From Ryuthela nishihirai (taxonomy: Eukaryota; Arthropoda; Arachnida; Araneae; Heptathelidae), in the NCBI GenBank assembly GCA_038380435.1, contig JAWZYU010000001.1, positions 12,814,001 to 12,878,000 on the forward strand: DNA of 64,000 bases, in the 5' to 3' direction. Of the stretch, positions 23,690 through 34,919 are shown piece after piece. A program made the translations under genes and the position numbers. Position 1 is the first letter of the stretch; each line of letters starts with the position of its first letter. Under the pieces are notes generated by a model. The model was given only the letters and a program-made list of their open reading frames with translations. It was not told the DNA's origin and made no database searches.

Positions 23690-24800
23690 TATTCGTTTAA
23701 ATTTTGCCAATTCGAAATTTCTCCACCGTCAGACAATGCAATTGTGACTTTTACGACATTACGAAAGTGCAGATCATAATATTTCAACACCCACCCGACA
23801 CAAAAAACATTTTTAATATATCACTAAAAACAAAGAAGATGAATGTCTACAAACGGACAGCCATATATGCAGAACACAAAGTGAAAACATTAAACTCGTC
23901 TTTGTTTTTCTTTAGAAAGAAAAACAGCTAAAAATAACGATTTTTAAATAATATATTCGTAACGATATGATGTTCTTAATTTTTTTTGTTTGTAAGGTTC
24001 GTTGTTTATTAATTCTGAATTTGTTTCAAGTTTAAGCAAAATATTCATTTGTGCAATTGACGAACCAAAAAAAATGTGGAATATCTATCCAATCAGTTTG
24101 TTAGAAATCTTTTGGGATTAGTTGTAACAGAATAAAAAGTTTTCGACACAAAATAAAAGTCTTTTTAGATATGAATATGATTATGAAATGTATCTGTTAA
24201 AATAATGGACTACATATAGGAGATAATCTTCGCAACATTAGTTGATGGTTTGCGAAATGGGTTCGTTAATAGCTACTTGAAAACTGAGACCTAAATTGAG
24301 TTGTTTATCGAACCATGAATAAAATTTCGTTTTCTGTATTGGTCAAAATTTTATGAAACCATTGAAATGATTGTAACTGATTTAGTGACAACATGTCTTT
24401 TAACGAACAAATTGATCCAAACACGATTCTGAGATTTATGAGCTATGGAAAAAAAAAAACGAAATTAGAAATGCATTCATTTCGTAAAATGTGAATTTTT
24501 ATATTAAGAAAAAAATTTTAGATGAGATTTTATTTAGAAAATAATATACAGCAAATTGAGAATGAAAAAAGTACAGAATTTGTAACCACCTACCCTTGGC
24601 TACCATTTTATTATTAATTGAAAGAAAAATTACTCAACACAATTCCGATGATGTCACTCAATCAGTGGATTTAACAGAAGGAAAAAAAATAATTGTTTGC
24701 ATCGATACGTAACAATGATCGCAACTCAAAAATGAAAGCGAATGGGGAAAAAGGAGTTGATGTTTTAGCATTGTATGAAGAGAACTGTGTGATTCGCATT
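23690..24800. other. AT-rich stretch upstream of the kinase
   Basis: Outside the palindrome. There are no recognisable repeat or coding motifs and many A/T runs. The promoter of the kinase would be expected here, but I cannot point to a convincing TATA box or initiator. Confidence 0.4.
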
Positions 24801-24817
24801 ACGAATTATGAAGAGAG

Positions 24818-24863
24818 GTAAGTTCTTATGAGTTGAATTAATGAAAATAAACATGTATCGTAG
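24818..24863 (+). other. Possible 46-nt intron at kinase 5' end
   Basis: GAGAG|GTAAGT is a consensus donor and ATCGTAG an acceptor. Joining them puts ATG at 24,808 (Met-Lys-Arg) in frame with the kinase, which otherwise has no ATG before its glycine loop. An intron this short would be unusual and no strong polypyrimidine tract is seen, so this is inference. Confidence 0.4.
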
Positions 24864-26545
24864 TGGTCCATGTTATTGAAGCATCGGTAGATTTACTTAA
24901 GCGTAAAGATGAATATGAATTCCTTCATGATATTGGTGAAGGAGGTTACGGCAAAGTCATAGCGTTGTATGACAAAGCAAAAGCTTGTAAGGTAGCAACT
25001 AAGATAGTGGCAGAAGCTTCTAATGGTGAAGTCATGTTATGGACACATTTATGCCACGAGAACATTGTGTGCTTATATGGAATGATAACACTAATTGGAA
25101 GAGCGAAAGCATTCTTTATGCCCGTAATGGGTACGGATCGTTTGAATTTAATACATGCACCTGAATTTTTTACTGCTCCAGATTGTATGACAAGAAAAAA
25201 GGGATTTGTTTTTGATTTCCTCAAAGGATTGGATTATTTACATAGTCAAGGATTAACACACAATGATTTGAAAGAAGAGAATATACTCGTTAATAGAGAA
25301 ATGAATAAAGCTGTCATAACTGATTTCTCATTCCTAAATAAAGCAAGAGAAACAGACTTTAGCAAGATAGCTGCGCCTTTTCTGTATTTACCACCGGAAA
25401 TTGTATCTGCTAGAATGCATGGCCCATTTGATGCCATAGATGCTGAGGTCTGGGTGGCAGGAATCGTAATTCTTCAGATAATGACAAAACAAGCGTTTTC
25501 AAAAAGCATTCAACTTAATGTACCTCGGCCCACTTTCGACAATCACGTTAAACCGATGCTCACGAGCATGAAATATCCTCGGTTCATGCGTTCGCTTCTG
25601 TTAAAGGCTAATCCTGCTTCACCCATTAAAATTGAAGCTGCTAATCAACTAATCACCTTTTTAGATCTCTTTATTTGTGAAGAGCCGCAGAAAAGAGTAA
25701 GGGCGAAAGCAGCGCTGCTTCGTGATTTCTTCTTGAAAGATGAAGATAATAATGTTGAGTGTGATGGTGCAAAAGTGATGGACTCCTGTTTTCGTGTGAT
25801 ACGAAGAGGCGCTCATGCTAATAAAGCTGAAGGTTCGAAAAAGCCAAAAACTGTTTCGTCCAATAAAAATCCAGATGTTGAAATGAAAGAATGTGATAAA
25901 GCTTCACCAACTAATGATGGCAGAAGGATGATACAATTACGCAAGTGCGTCGCACGATTTTTCAGGAGAATATTCTGCATGAGTTGCTTCTGTACGTCTA
26001 CTAATAAAAGGCAAGATTTTAAGATTGGCAAAGTGAATGAACTGCCTCCTGATGAAATGCATCCTAAAAGAGTAATAATAGGTTATAAGCAGCCAGATTC
26101 CGTTTCTGATGGTGTGAGTAATGAGAGCAAGAAGAATTTCGGGGAAAAGAAAAAAATCAAAAGAAAGTTAGCTGAAAGTCCCAAAAGTGAGGTGTGTGAA
26201 AAGTGGGGGGGGGGGGGGGGGAAGAAATGTGTGAAGCAAAAAGAAATTAAAGATAAAGAATACGAAAAGAATTTAAAGAAAACAAGAAGAGAGCAAAGGG
26301 ACCGTGTCAAAGGAAATGTAAATGAGGCAGTGGTGAAGAAGAAGAGAGCAAAGGGACCGTGTCAAAGGAAATGTAATGAAGCAGTGGTGAGAAAAATGAA
26401 GAAAGTGAATTGTGTCGCAGTTTACATGAGAAGAAGGCCCAAAGAAAACTGGGAAGAAGTAAACTATAAATCAACACACCCAAAACAAAAGGCTCTTTTA
26501 AGAGCCACATATTGTGTAGAAAGGATGCCCGATCGTACAAAATAA
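24863..26545 (+). CDS. MAP3K-like serine/threonine protein kinase
   Basis: A protein kinase, by homology a cytosolic Ser/Thr phosphotransferase; the substrate is unknown. Residues are numbered from the GTG at 24,863. Glycine loop 25-30 (GEGGYG), ATP-anchoring Lys47 (VATK), helix-C Glu56, HENIVCLYG 65-73, catalytic HND 133-135 with Lys137 and Asn140, metal-binding DFS 154-156, PPE near 178, domain end near 290. HRD to HND and DFG to DFS are uncommon, but the key Lys and both Asp remain. The 'HENIV.LYG' block and layout recall MAP3K8/MAP3K14-type kinases (weak assignment). The tail (about 300-560) is Lys/Arg-rich, probably disordered, with a Cys-rich patch (FCMSCFC), a poly-Gly run coded by a G homopolymer and an out-of-register repeat. 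There is no in-frame ATG before residue 58; see the possible intron. The 560-codon open frame implies recent selection or recent origin. Confidence 0.75.
   Translation: MVHVIEASVDLLKRKDEYEFLHDIGEGGYGKVIALYDKAKACKVATKIVAEASNGEVMLWTHLCHENIVCLYGMITLIGRAKAFFMPVMGTDRLNLIHAPEFFTAPDCMTRKKGFVFDFLKGLDYLHSQGLTHNDLKEENILVNREMNKAVITDFSFLNKARETDFSKIAAPFLYLPPEIVSARMHGPFDAIDAEVWVAGIVILQIMTKQAFSKSIQLNVPRPTFDNHVKPMLTSMKYPRFMRSLLLKANPASPIKIEAANQLITFLDLFICEEPQKRVRAKAALLRDFFLKDEDNNVECDGAKVMDSCFRVIRRGAHANKAEGSKKPKTVSSNKNPDVEMKECDKASPTNDGRRMIQLRKCVARFFRRIFCMSCFCTSTNKRQDFKIGKVNELPPDEMHPKRVIIGYKQPDSVSDGVSNESKKNFGEKKKIKRKLAESPKSEVCEKWGGGGGKKCVKQKEIKDKEYEKNLKKTRREQRDRVKGNVNEAVVKKKRAKGPCQRKCNEAVVRKMKKVNCVAVYMRRRPKENWEEVNYKSTHPKQKALLRATYCVERMPDRTK
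26190..26222 (+). repeat. G homopolymer inside the kinase frame
   Basis: About 17 consecutive G encode Gly residues around 448-453. Length change here would shift the frame of the remaining 100 codons, so either the run is stable, the assembled length is uncertain, or the tail is dispensable. Confidence 0.85.
26282..26388 (+). repeat. Tandem 54-bp duplication read in two frames
   Basis: AGAAGAGAGCAAAGGGACCG begins near 26,284 and again near 26,338. The first copy is translated as REQRDRVKGNVNEAVV and the second as KRAKGPCQRKCNEAVV, because the two start in different frames. One extra base in the first copy (GTAAATGAGG against GTAATGAAG) brings both into register at NEAVV. Confidence 0.8.
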
Positions 26546-26654
26546 ATTATCTAGTAAAGTGACATTTTCACTGCTCTAAGAAATCTTTGAAGGAAAATCC
26601 GAAAAGGATACTTGGTATGGGAATTAGCTGGATCAGCATTCTCCTTAAGTGTTG

Positions 26655-26835
26655 AAGAAGAAAAATTTCCCTGATCCCTCTTTTTCCTTCCACACTAACT
26701 GCCTGTGTGTGGAGGGGTTGTCTCCAGGTTAGAGCAAAACACTTTGACATGGATGGTGCCTTGACGTGGCGTCAGAGCTTTTCACTAAACCATCTGGCAG
26801 ACATATTTCTATGTAACAGAAAATGCTGATTGACA
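26655..26835 (-). repeat. Interspersed repeat family C, minus copy
   Basis: Reverse-complement match to 51,990-52,170 and 63,680-63,850. Shared words include 'GACATGGATGGTGCCTTGAC' and 'GTGTGTGGAGGGGTTGTCTCC'. Class unknown; no coding capacity seen. Confidence 0.8.
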
Positions 26836-26887
26836 CTTTAATGCAACTTTGTAGTATCTTTATCCCTTTTTTTCCTCCCACGTTAGC

Positions 26888-27230
26888 TGCCTATATGGCT
26901 CAATCGGTAACGCGCTAGGCTCGTAATTTGTAAATCCCAGGTTCGAGTCCCACCTGGGCCAACGTTGAGATTTATCTCCGCAAAACTCTCAGTCAGTAAG
27001 GGACACCGATGGGCTTGGAAATGTCGCTGTCCGTCGTATGGGACGTAAAGTCGTGGCCCCGTCTCTGGGAGACCCTGTGCACCTTAAAAACATGCTGGAT
27101 GGCCTTGACGGGAGCTGCAATCTGTCCAGTGAATTCTCTTCCCTCAATTGTCTTTGAGCCCTCGGGGTTCTTTTGACCTGGCCATTTAGCCCATTTTGGA
27201 CAAAAAAGTGTAACTCAGAGGTAAAACCAT
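26888..27230 (+). mobile_element. SINE family 1, full-length copy
   Basis: The tRNA-like head has A-box-like 'TGGCTCAATCGGTAACGC' and B-box-like 'GGTTCGAGTCCC'. The body ('AGTAAGGGACACCGATGGGC', 'GGACGTAAAGTCGTGGCCCC', 'GGATGGCCTTGACGGGAGC') and tail ('CCATTTAGCCCATTTTGGAC', 'AACTCAGAGGTAAAACC') follow. It is the best family 1 reference in the window. Confidence 0.85.
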
Positions 27231-29040
27231 TGAAGATCCTATTTTTTCGTTTTCGGCTATCCGTAGTTGCGTTAGAGTAAGATGTAGGCATAATTGCTGT
27301 ATTTGTAACTGCGCTCATTAGTGAACGGTTTAAATATTTCACTCTTGAAACATTGATTTTTTTTATTTCCCCCCCCCCCTCCTGGAAACCTTTTGCAGCC
27401 CTTGAAAGATCCACTCCTACCCCCTCTGAGAAAGTCTTTCCTAATGCCCATTGGAAGTTTCTAGCTGAAATGTTTACTGCTTTGCCTTGACCTAATTCGA
27501 AATGGTTTTACACAAATTTGACATCTAACGTATGCGAAAAGAACTGTACAAAATAATTTCTGAATGCTTTTGAATATCGTAAGAAATGTAATACCGATTA
27601 TCAACATTTTTCTAAATACCCTTCCTTTGTTGAATTTAAAATTTTTACGTGAAATTTGTTTTTATAAATGAGCAAATGAAATTCAAGTGCTCAAATATAT
27701 AATTAATTTTTTTTTTCAGATTCCCAACTCTATATATATTGAACTTAGGCTCTCTAAGATGAGTTCGAGATCGAGCGGGTTTGGGCTCAGAATAATTTAA
27801 GTTTCAAATACATAGCAATTTGAAATAAGCACCATGTGGGTTTCGATTATTTTTTTACATATTCTCTAGCGTTTTTAAATGAATAGCTCTTTGCATTTAG
27901 CAGGAGGCCTACGAATTTTCAGTCTCTACTAGAATTTCCATTTTTCGATTCGAATAGCATTAACATTTTAATTTTTTTTATAAAATGATTATAATTGATA
28001 AGAATATAATAAATGATTAGCTACATGCATTTCTCTATATAGGTCTTATGATGCGTCAGAGAATGTTTTCTCCAAATGGGTCTCGGGCTCAAATAATTGA
28101 CGAAATGGACTCCGGGCTCAGTATTTGACGAAATGGTTCAGGCTCAATAATTGAAGAAATGGTTCGTCCAGGCAGTATCGGATTCAACAGCTTTGAGCTC
28201 GGGCTCGTAAAATTGATCCCGTCCTGAACTTGTTTCTGCTAAGCTTCATTGCAACTATACCAATGAGAGATTTGATGTGATGAACGTAAGAACGTCTCAA
28301 GCGGAATGGGATGAGTTGTTCACGCTTTGTATAAATTTTTATGAGCAAAGAATTCTTTGAATTCCTGTTCCAGATCCATAACGATTGTTAGTTTATTAAA
28401 GTGTCTCAAGAGAGACAACAGTGGAATACGATTTTGGCGGAAGAATAGGAACATAATTCATTACAGCTGAGAGAATTTTCAGTTCATTTTAAAAAAAAAA
28501 AGCCACCAATGTTTTCACTTTGTCGTGTGTAGATATTCACTTTTTTGTTTTTACAGATAATTCTTTTTGAGTTGGATAGATATTGATGAAATGTTACGAT
28601 TCGTATTTTTCGATTATCCATACAAAACCTAGGCACATAATACAAACAACAAAAATGACGATTCTGATCCATTTCTAGAAAATGTTTTGACCAAATACTT
28701 TTAGGTGCATAATAATCAGTTCATAGTACTCATCAAAAATGTATATTTTTGGTTCTTAATCAAAATATTTTAATAATTGCTAAAAAATAGAGTATTTTCT
28801 TCCAAATCATTACTTAATAGAATTGTATTTTTTCGTTTTAAGAGAGAGAATTTTTCCTGCGGCTGTTTCAGAATATAGTTTTTTATTTTCCTAGTGGCTC
28901 TTCACTAAGTTTGAGTTGGACTCGATTTTTAACAGCATATCGTAAAAACCGAGGTCAGTGAACCAGTAAGGCCACAAAATTTGCATAAAAATATTAAAAT
29001 GAATTTCACATTTTCTATGCGTCCGACAGATGCCACTAGT
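27231..29040. other. Intergenic AT-rich DNA
   Basis: Contains a poly-C run at 27,369-27,377 and local repeats of 'GGGCTCA..AATTGA..AAATGG' (28,080-28,160). No supported gene. The short open frames do not resemble proteins. Confidence 0.4.
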
Positions 29041-29050
29041 TCACTTTAAA

Positions 29051-29388
29051 GTAGGGGTTCTCAATGTGGAGTACGCGGTAAAATGTTTTGGGGTACGCCG
29101 TGAGAGCTCAAAATTCGCTAGATATATGTTATATATATATGTTTTAAGTTATTCCCATTGTTATACTACAACTATAGTTTTATCTATCTATACAAGGGGT
29201 ACGTCAATTACATACACATTTCCAGGGGGTACGTGAAGCATAAAAGGTTGAGAACCACTGATATATATGTTTATTTTATTCCCATTGTTATACTATAACT
29301 ATAGTTTTATCTATCTATACAAGGGGTACGCCAGTTACATAGACATTTCCAGGTTGTACGTGAAGCATAAAAGGCTGAGAACCACTGG
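29051..29388. mobile_element. hAT-type MITE containing 128-bp units
   Basis: Left end TAGGGGTTCTCAATGTGG and right end GAGAACCACTG are inverted and similar. Between them are two copies of the 128-bp unit found at the palindrome centre. This copy shows both ends, and so shows that the minisatellite grew inside a MITE. Confidence 0.75.
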
Positions 29389-30440
29389 TCTATATTATAG
29401 TTTTTGTGTGCTACATAGCGTCATCTTTTCACATTATTGGGTAAAGCGAACTATTTCTATTCTTGCTTTAGTTTTCGCTAATTCCATTTGAACAATAGTC
29501 TGCAATAGCTGTCAGGAGCGTTATTAAAAAACAACGTATTACAGAACTTTCTTTTTGCTCTTGGACGTTAATTCTGGTAATTAAATTTTGCAAAAAGCTT
29601 CGTTGGATTGCCAGCTTTTTGGTTTTCTAATAATTCGCAACACTTCGGGCAAAGAATCCTACTCCTAGATTTTCCAGGACTTTCCGTACAAGGACATGCC
29701 CTATCATTAACTATATACTGTTCAAAATATATAAAGCATACTTTCAAGTGTATACAAAGCATACTGACTATGCTCATCAAAATTGAGAGTTTGTTTCACC
29801 ACTGCCTCAGTCACAACTAAAACAATGCTTGGCAGTGTAAAGGAATTGGAGGCAAGGTTACTTAATTCCGTGTTATTTTTATTTTGCTTTACCTACGTTG
29901 TTTATTGTTAAAATTAAATACAACTGTTCGAGACGAAAGACTACACCATGAAAGAAATATCCGTAAAAAGTTTTTGACTAAACAAATGATACATTCTGAC
30001 TTAAAATCTTTTAATGCATATTCCGCGCAATGGTTCCTTGATAGTATTATTCCGTTATAATGGTATCCTAACTCAGTGACAGGGTTCCTAACAGTGACGT
30101 AGCAAGGTGACTGACTGGGCTTTCTCGCGATCCTTATTTTTTGAGCCCCTTCCCCCTCCTTAAAAACATATTTTGGGAAATAAATTAGGAAAATATTTTT
30201 TAATGAAATAGAAACACCATTGTTTTATCGTTTTCTTAATTTAATTTTGCAGTGTACACATATAAATCACGAGATATCATATCAGTATCATTCAGGCTGG
30301 GATCTGAAAAAATATAAAGAGGATTGGAAAAAATGGGGGGGGGACGAGTGCAAGTGACTCAACGGAGCCGAAAAAGGTAAAAAAGGGGAAGGCAAGATAT
30401 TGGCTTTATATTGAAGTATTGTGATGACCACCCCTGAGTA
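29389..30440. other. Intergenic DNA
   Basis: No recognisable gene or repeat family, apart from a short G run at 30,338-30,345. Confidence 0.4.
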
Positions 30441-30532
30441 TTTTAGGGCGGCACACGCACTTTGGTCGTGATTCGTTTACTTGCTGCCAAATCTAGGCAG
30501 TTCCCAGACCCAATATTCCAATGAACAGACAT

Positions 30533-30828
30533 TTAGCAAAATGACAACCGAGCTAATCTTGCAGTTAACAATAAAATACAACATTTATTAACAAAATTAC
30601 TTTCAGACATTTTACACACACAACTATTCCCACTTTTGGGACAATTTTTAAACAAGCGCCCCCTGGCGCGTCCCTTTTCAATAAAGGAGACTTTATGCGT
30701 GATGCAGAATTTCCCATTAGGAAAGTGTCCATGAAATAAACGATCTACTTGCTCGAGAGACAACCAGTTCTTAACAGTTCTGGGTCCCACTCGGGACAAT
30801 GTGGCGGCAGTACGTCGAAAACACTCAT
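30533..30828 (-). pseudogene. Possible GRF-type zinc-finger fragment
   Basis: The minus-strand frame contains 'FCITHKVSFIEKG' followed by 'GRLFKNCPKSGNSC'. The spacing C-x2-H ... GR-x-F-x2-C ... C resembles the GRF zinc finger, a nucleic-acid-binding module seen in APE2, NEIL3 and TTF2. It is about 90 codons with no further domain. It could be an isolated exon, a relic or a chance resemblance. Confidence 0.35.
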
Positions 30829-30964
30829 GTGGAAGAATGGTACCAGATTCGTGTACCTCTGATTATGAACCAAGTAAATAGTAAAGAGACAAAGTTATTT
30901 TACTCAGCACTGGAGGGTGGTTAAGACTTAGGTTTAATCTCTAAGCTGCACACTTTTGCACACA

Positions 30965-31850
30965 ACAGGTATGGTATGGTTTTTCTGATCTTGGAAGCGA
31001 TCTTTCAAAAAGTATTATTCCAAAGTATGTGTAGGGTACATGAAAATTGATATGGTCCCTTTCAGTCCTCCCCAGAACTACCAGGGCCGTAACAACGGTG
31101 AGGCAAGTAAAGCACTAGCCTCGGGCGCACAAGATGAGGGGCGCATAAAAAAACAATATGAGGGGCCGCATAAAAAAACAATATGAGGGGCCGCAGAAAA
31201 ATACAAGATGAGGAGGCTCAGAAAAAGACTGCTATGAAACTATATAGGGGCAGCTATATTGGGCAGCTATTAGGAGACCGCTATTAGGAAAATTCAGTGC
31301 ATTCTTTTACTTACATAGGGTATGGCATTTTTACCCACAGGTTAATGTCCCATCTGACGGACGGCAATCTTCAGAAGCCCAATGGTGATCCCCTTCTCGC
31401 TGAGGTTAACGGAGGAAAATCTGAATGCAATCGCATTGGGGAGTAGAAATTGGAAAAATAAAATTTTGAGTCTGGAGCTCTGTCAAATGGGTAAACCTGT
31501 CCCCTCCACCACAGACACCCCATACTGTGAGGGCGCGAAGCAGAGCCGTAACTAGCTATATTTGTGCCAGAGGCAAAAATAGAAATTGCACCCCTATATA
31601 GTTTCATAGCAGCCTTTTTCTGAGCCTCCTCATCTTATAATTTTATGCAGCTCCTCATATTGTTTTTTTATGCGCCCCTCATCTTGTGTGCCCTAGACTA
31701 GTGCTTTACTTGCCTTACCGTTGTTACGGCTCTGGTAGTTCTGGGAGGACTGAAAGGGACCATATCGATTTTCATGTACCCTACACATACTTTGGAATAA
31801 TGCTTTTTGAAAGATCGCTTTCAAGATGAGGAAAACCATACCTTGCCCTT
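30965..31850. repeat. Inverted duplication inside copy B
   Basis: About 30,965-31,250 is the reverse complement of about 31,580-31,850, covering the MITE-like sequence and its flank (GGAAGCGATCTTTCAAAAAG against CTTTTTGAAAGATCGC). Roughly 330 bp lie between. Copy A shows only one orientation. Confidence 0.75.
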
Positions 31851-32239
31851 TTCGGCAAGAATAATTTCTGTCAAAACACTGGAAGAACATATATCGCCTC
31901 CGGAGAATGTAGGATGTTCCTTTCCAAAGAAAACGAAATTTATCATTTTCCAAATTTTGTACTCTTTAATAGTGATAATTCGAACTAACAGACGATTTGG
32001 AAAATTTAAATAATAATATTTTATTAGTACTTACAAAGAAAAAAACAAACAATAAAATTAAAACTTTGGATTTTTTCCATTGAATATGATGGTTTTTCGT
32101 GGGGGAGGAGTATATAAGTTCCATACAGTAGTTTGGGATTACGGTTCGAAAAAATAGCAAAATTTGTTGAAAATCTTAGCAGAAGTGTTATTTTAAAATC
32201 CATTTTATAAAATCACTCTACAGCATATACCTTTAGTTG

Positions 32240-32610
32240 AGTTATTTACCGCTCAGTCGCACTCTTGTGCACACTATTAGCTAAATGCCAAGTAATAAGG
32301 ACCTCAAAGGCTCATACATGGGTAGGATAAAGCAAACTCTTTGGGCAGTTGTTAAGAGACAGATGGAAAGCTCCCCTCAAGGCCATCAATAAACGTGCAC
32401 AGAGTGTGATTTACCTCCCACGAACCACGGCGTTACGTCGCAACCGTAGGAAGGCATCGTTCCAAGCCAAAATCGGTTCTGCTTTCTCACCAAATGAAGG
32501 CTTTGGATTTAATGGAAATAAATCTCAACGCTGATATTTGGGACTCGAACCTGGAAACTATTGAGCAGAGGCTTCCAACACTACGAAGTGAGCCAAACAG
32601 TCACCCTGCT
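32240..32610 (-). mobile_element. SINE family 1 copy (segmental copy B)
   Basis: Paralogue of 5,605-5,970 carried in the segmental duplication, with the same tRNA-like head and tail in reverse. Confidence 0.6.
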
Positions 32611-34149
32611 ACCTTTATGCACTAATTTCCACGTTACTCCAGTTTTTACAATGAGCATCGCACTCTTTAATGTTTTGAAGGAATACACTCATAATTAATG
32701 AGAAATGTGTCTTGAAATTTAAGACAGGAAATTATAAATTCACTACCAACGTAGCATGTCATACTTGACACTCTAGAAATAGCCCCCCCCCCTCCCCCCC
32801 TTCGCACAGCTTCCAGTAAGTTTGCCATAGAGCATAGAAGGACATTCATTAGCCAGCTCAAAATATACTTCGATATAAATTTCAACTTAATAGCTTAGCT
32901 GATTGCTAGTAAAATTTATAGAGAGGCAACATTGCCCCCCCCCCTTCCCAAATAAGAAGAAAAAAAAAAAAATTCGACATTCTGATAATAAAAAATTAGA
33001 TCGATAATTTTCGTAATTTTCCCATATAACGTACGAGAGTAGGAAGTGGAACACATTTAACAACTAGAAGAATACATATCGCCTCTGGTGAAAAAGGGAT
33101 ACTCGTTTTCAAAAAGAATGAAGTTCTTATTTTCGATCTTTACATTCCTCTCATATTAGAAATTTGATGTAATGGATGATTGGAAAAATGCAGGTATTAA
33201 TATTTTATTAGTACCTTTACCACACAAATGGAGTTTCTCATTAAACAAAAAATTGCATTTTCCCAGCTATATTTTGGAAGCACGAAGCCAATCATTGCTG
33301 CCAATGTAAACTATGTAACCACCATAATCTATCATCCAAATTTCAAATTTCTATCATAAAGATATCGTTGGCAATGTTTGTTAAATATTGTGGCATTTTC
33401 ACACTTTTTCCACCATTATAGGGCGCTATTGAAGTATTCTGAGAAAGTGCGATTGCAATATTTCATCAATAATTATCTAATCAAAAAGAATTTTTAATAA
33501 TATTTCGAAATACGGAAAAAATATTCACACACAGGCAGACAGATCACAAAGTGGAGCTACTTTTCCTTTTATAACTAGGTTCAAAACTACATTTTCTTTA
33601 TAATACCTGTAACCCATTCTGTAATACACCACCAAATTCTAAATAGTTTTGTAGCTATACCACTGTGAACTTTCTTAACGTTTTTGCCTAAGAAACCAGG
33701 ATTATCTTTTTTTTTTATTTATTTCGCTACAAAACTTTCGTACATATTGCCTCTTTTTGTAAAATTGGAATCAAATGACTTATTCGTATTTTTTTAATTA
33801 TTTTTTTAAATATTTGCCTCTAAAACTGGTCCGATTTTTTTTTCGTGTGAATAGCGTATTTATCACAAGTGATAGGGAATATTTCAAGGAATGTAATTGT
33901 GTTGTAAATAGTCAAGTGTTCATGATTTATGTCCAAAGGCATCAATTCCTAAGACTAGCGTCATTCCGCTTAACTTCCGAAGCCTATAGCACGAAACATT
34001 CTTCGCAAAAACAATAAATGTATTACTGATCTTCATTTACCTTAGGCTGCTGGTAAAAACATACTGAAGTTGTGAAGCTACCCACCAACTGATGAGTTCC
34101 TGAACCATTTTTCAGCATCACATTTCAGCATGCAATTTATTAATATATT

Positions 34150-34305
34150 TCTTAGCTACTTATCAAAGTGACCTGGGTTCGAGCCCCTAGGTATGTTTGT
34201 GTTGTTTCCCTGCTGAGGTCTCGACCTCTTCACAGACCTTCTACTATGGCGTAAAAACTGGCCGGTTTCTGTCAGACCTCTGTGGCAAGCAGCTGCTTGA
34301 GGGGA
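34150..34305 (+). mobile_element. SINE family 2 copy (paralogue of 7,545)
   Basis: The same head and body as 7,545-7,675, with 'CTTCTACTATGGCGTAAAAAC' retained here. It ends at the insertion site of the 612-bp element. Confidence 0.75.
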
Positions 34306-34307
34306 AT

Positions 34308-34919
34308 TATGATGTTGCTTCTTCGTTTGTTTGTCTATTGGGACCACTTAGGAATGTCCCCTCGGTTCGATCGCAATACGCGACGGGTGAAAGAGTTTTT
34401 CAGATCAAAAATCAAAGATTTATCACAATTGAAGGGACTCGATACTGAGGCTCCTTCCCAATAAATTGGCTCAACTTAGTCCTTGGTAAAACAATAACTA
34501 TCCTTTATTGATATAAACTACATTGACTGATGAGGAAAAACACACTCGTCACTCATTTACTATGAATTACAAAACCAGCTTACTATCCCCGTTCAGCTGT
34601 TTTCCCGAGAGCCTACGTACCGCTAATAGCAGTCGGCACTCACCAGCTTTTCAATTTTATGTCTGCACGCTTTCAAAATTCGACTGGCTCTCCCTCGCTG
34701 TTGCCAAACCCTTTCTTCCTTTCTCTCTCCGCCTGACCATCTGGGAAGTCCGCTAGCAGTTGGGTGACCTCCGTCCCCTCGGGGCACTGCTACTTCAATT
34801 AACTTTCCAGATGCCGGGACAGAGGGCCTCCCACGTAGCATATGCCTTGTTGGTGAAATCCAAAATAATTATACAAAGCCTGAACAAAAAAAATATCTAA
34901 AAAGGCCTCTAGCCTGACA
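34308..34919. mobile_element. 612-bp insertion with GGAAT duplication (solo LTR?)
   Basis: GGAAT stands at 34,303-34,307 and 34,920-34,924, and segmental copy A has one GGAAT with the flanks joined. A 5-bp duplication and about 600-bp length without coding suit a solo LTR. However, the ends (TATGAT...CTGACA) are not a clean TG...CA. Confidence 0.65.

Larger units (their letters stand above)
18310..23690 (-). repeat. Right arm of large inverted repeat
   Basis: Reverse complement of the left arm. From about 19,170 to 21,430 I find only scattered differences from the left arm; for example 20,341-20,580 matches 14,461-14,700 base for base where I compared it. From about 21,430 outward, substitutions and small indels rise to several percent, and by 23,400-23,690 roughly one base in ten differs. 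This arm lacks the 10.8-kb insertion and so preserves the pre-insertion sequence at about 22,005-22,020. Confidence 0.85.

Noticed and set aside
515..23690. Palindrome as a simple assembly artefact
   Set aside because: A one-sided TTAA insertion with exact target duplication and several percent outer divergence are not expected from a folded read, although long-read confirmation of the centre is still desirable.
26888..26960. tRNA gene
   Set aside because: The A- and B-box-like words are there, but the sequence continues into a repeated SINE body and no full cloverleaf with paired acceptor stem is visible.
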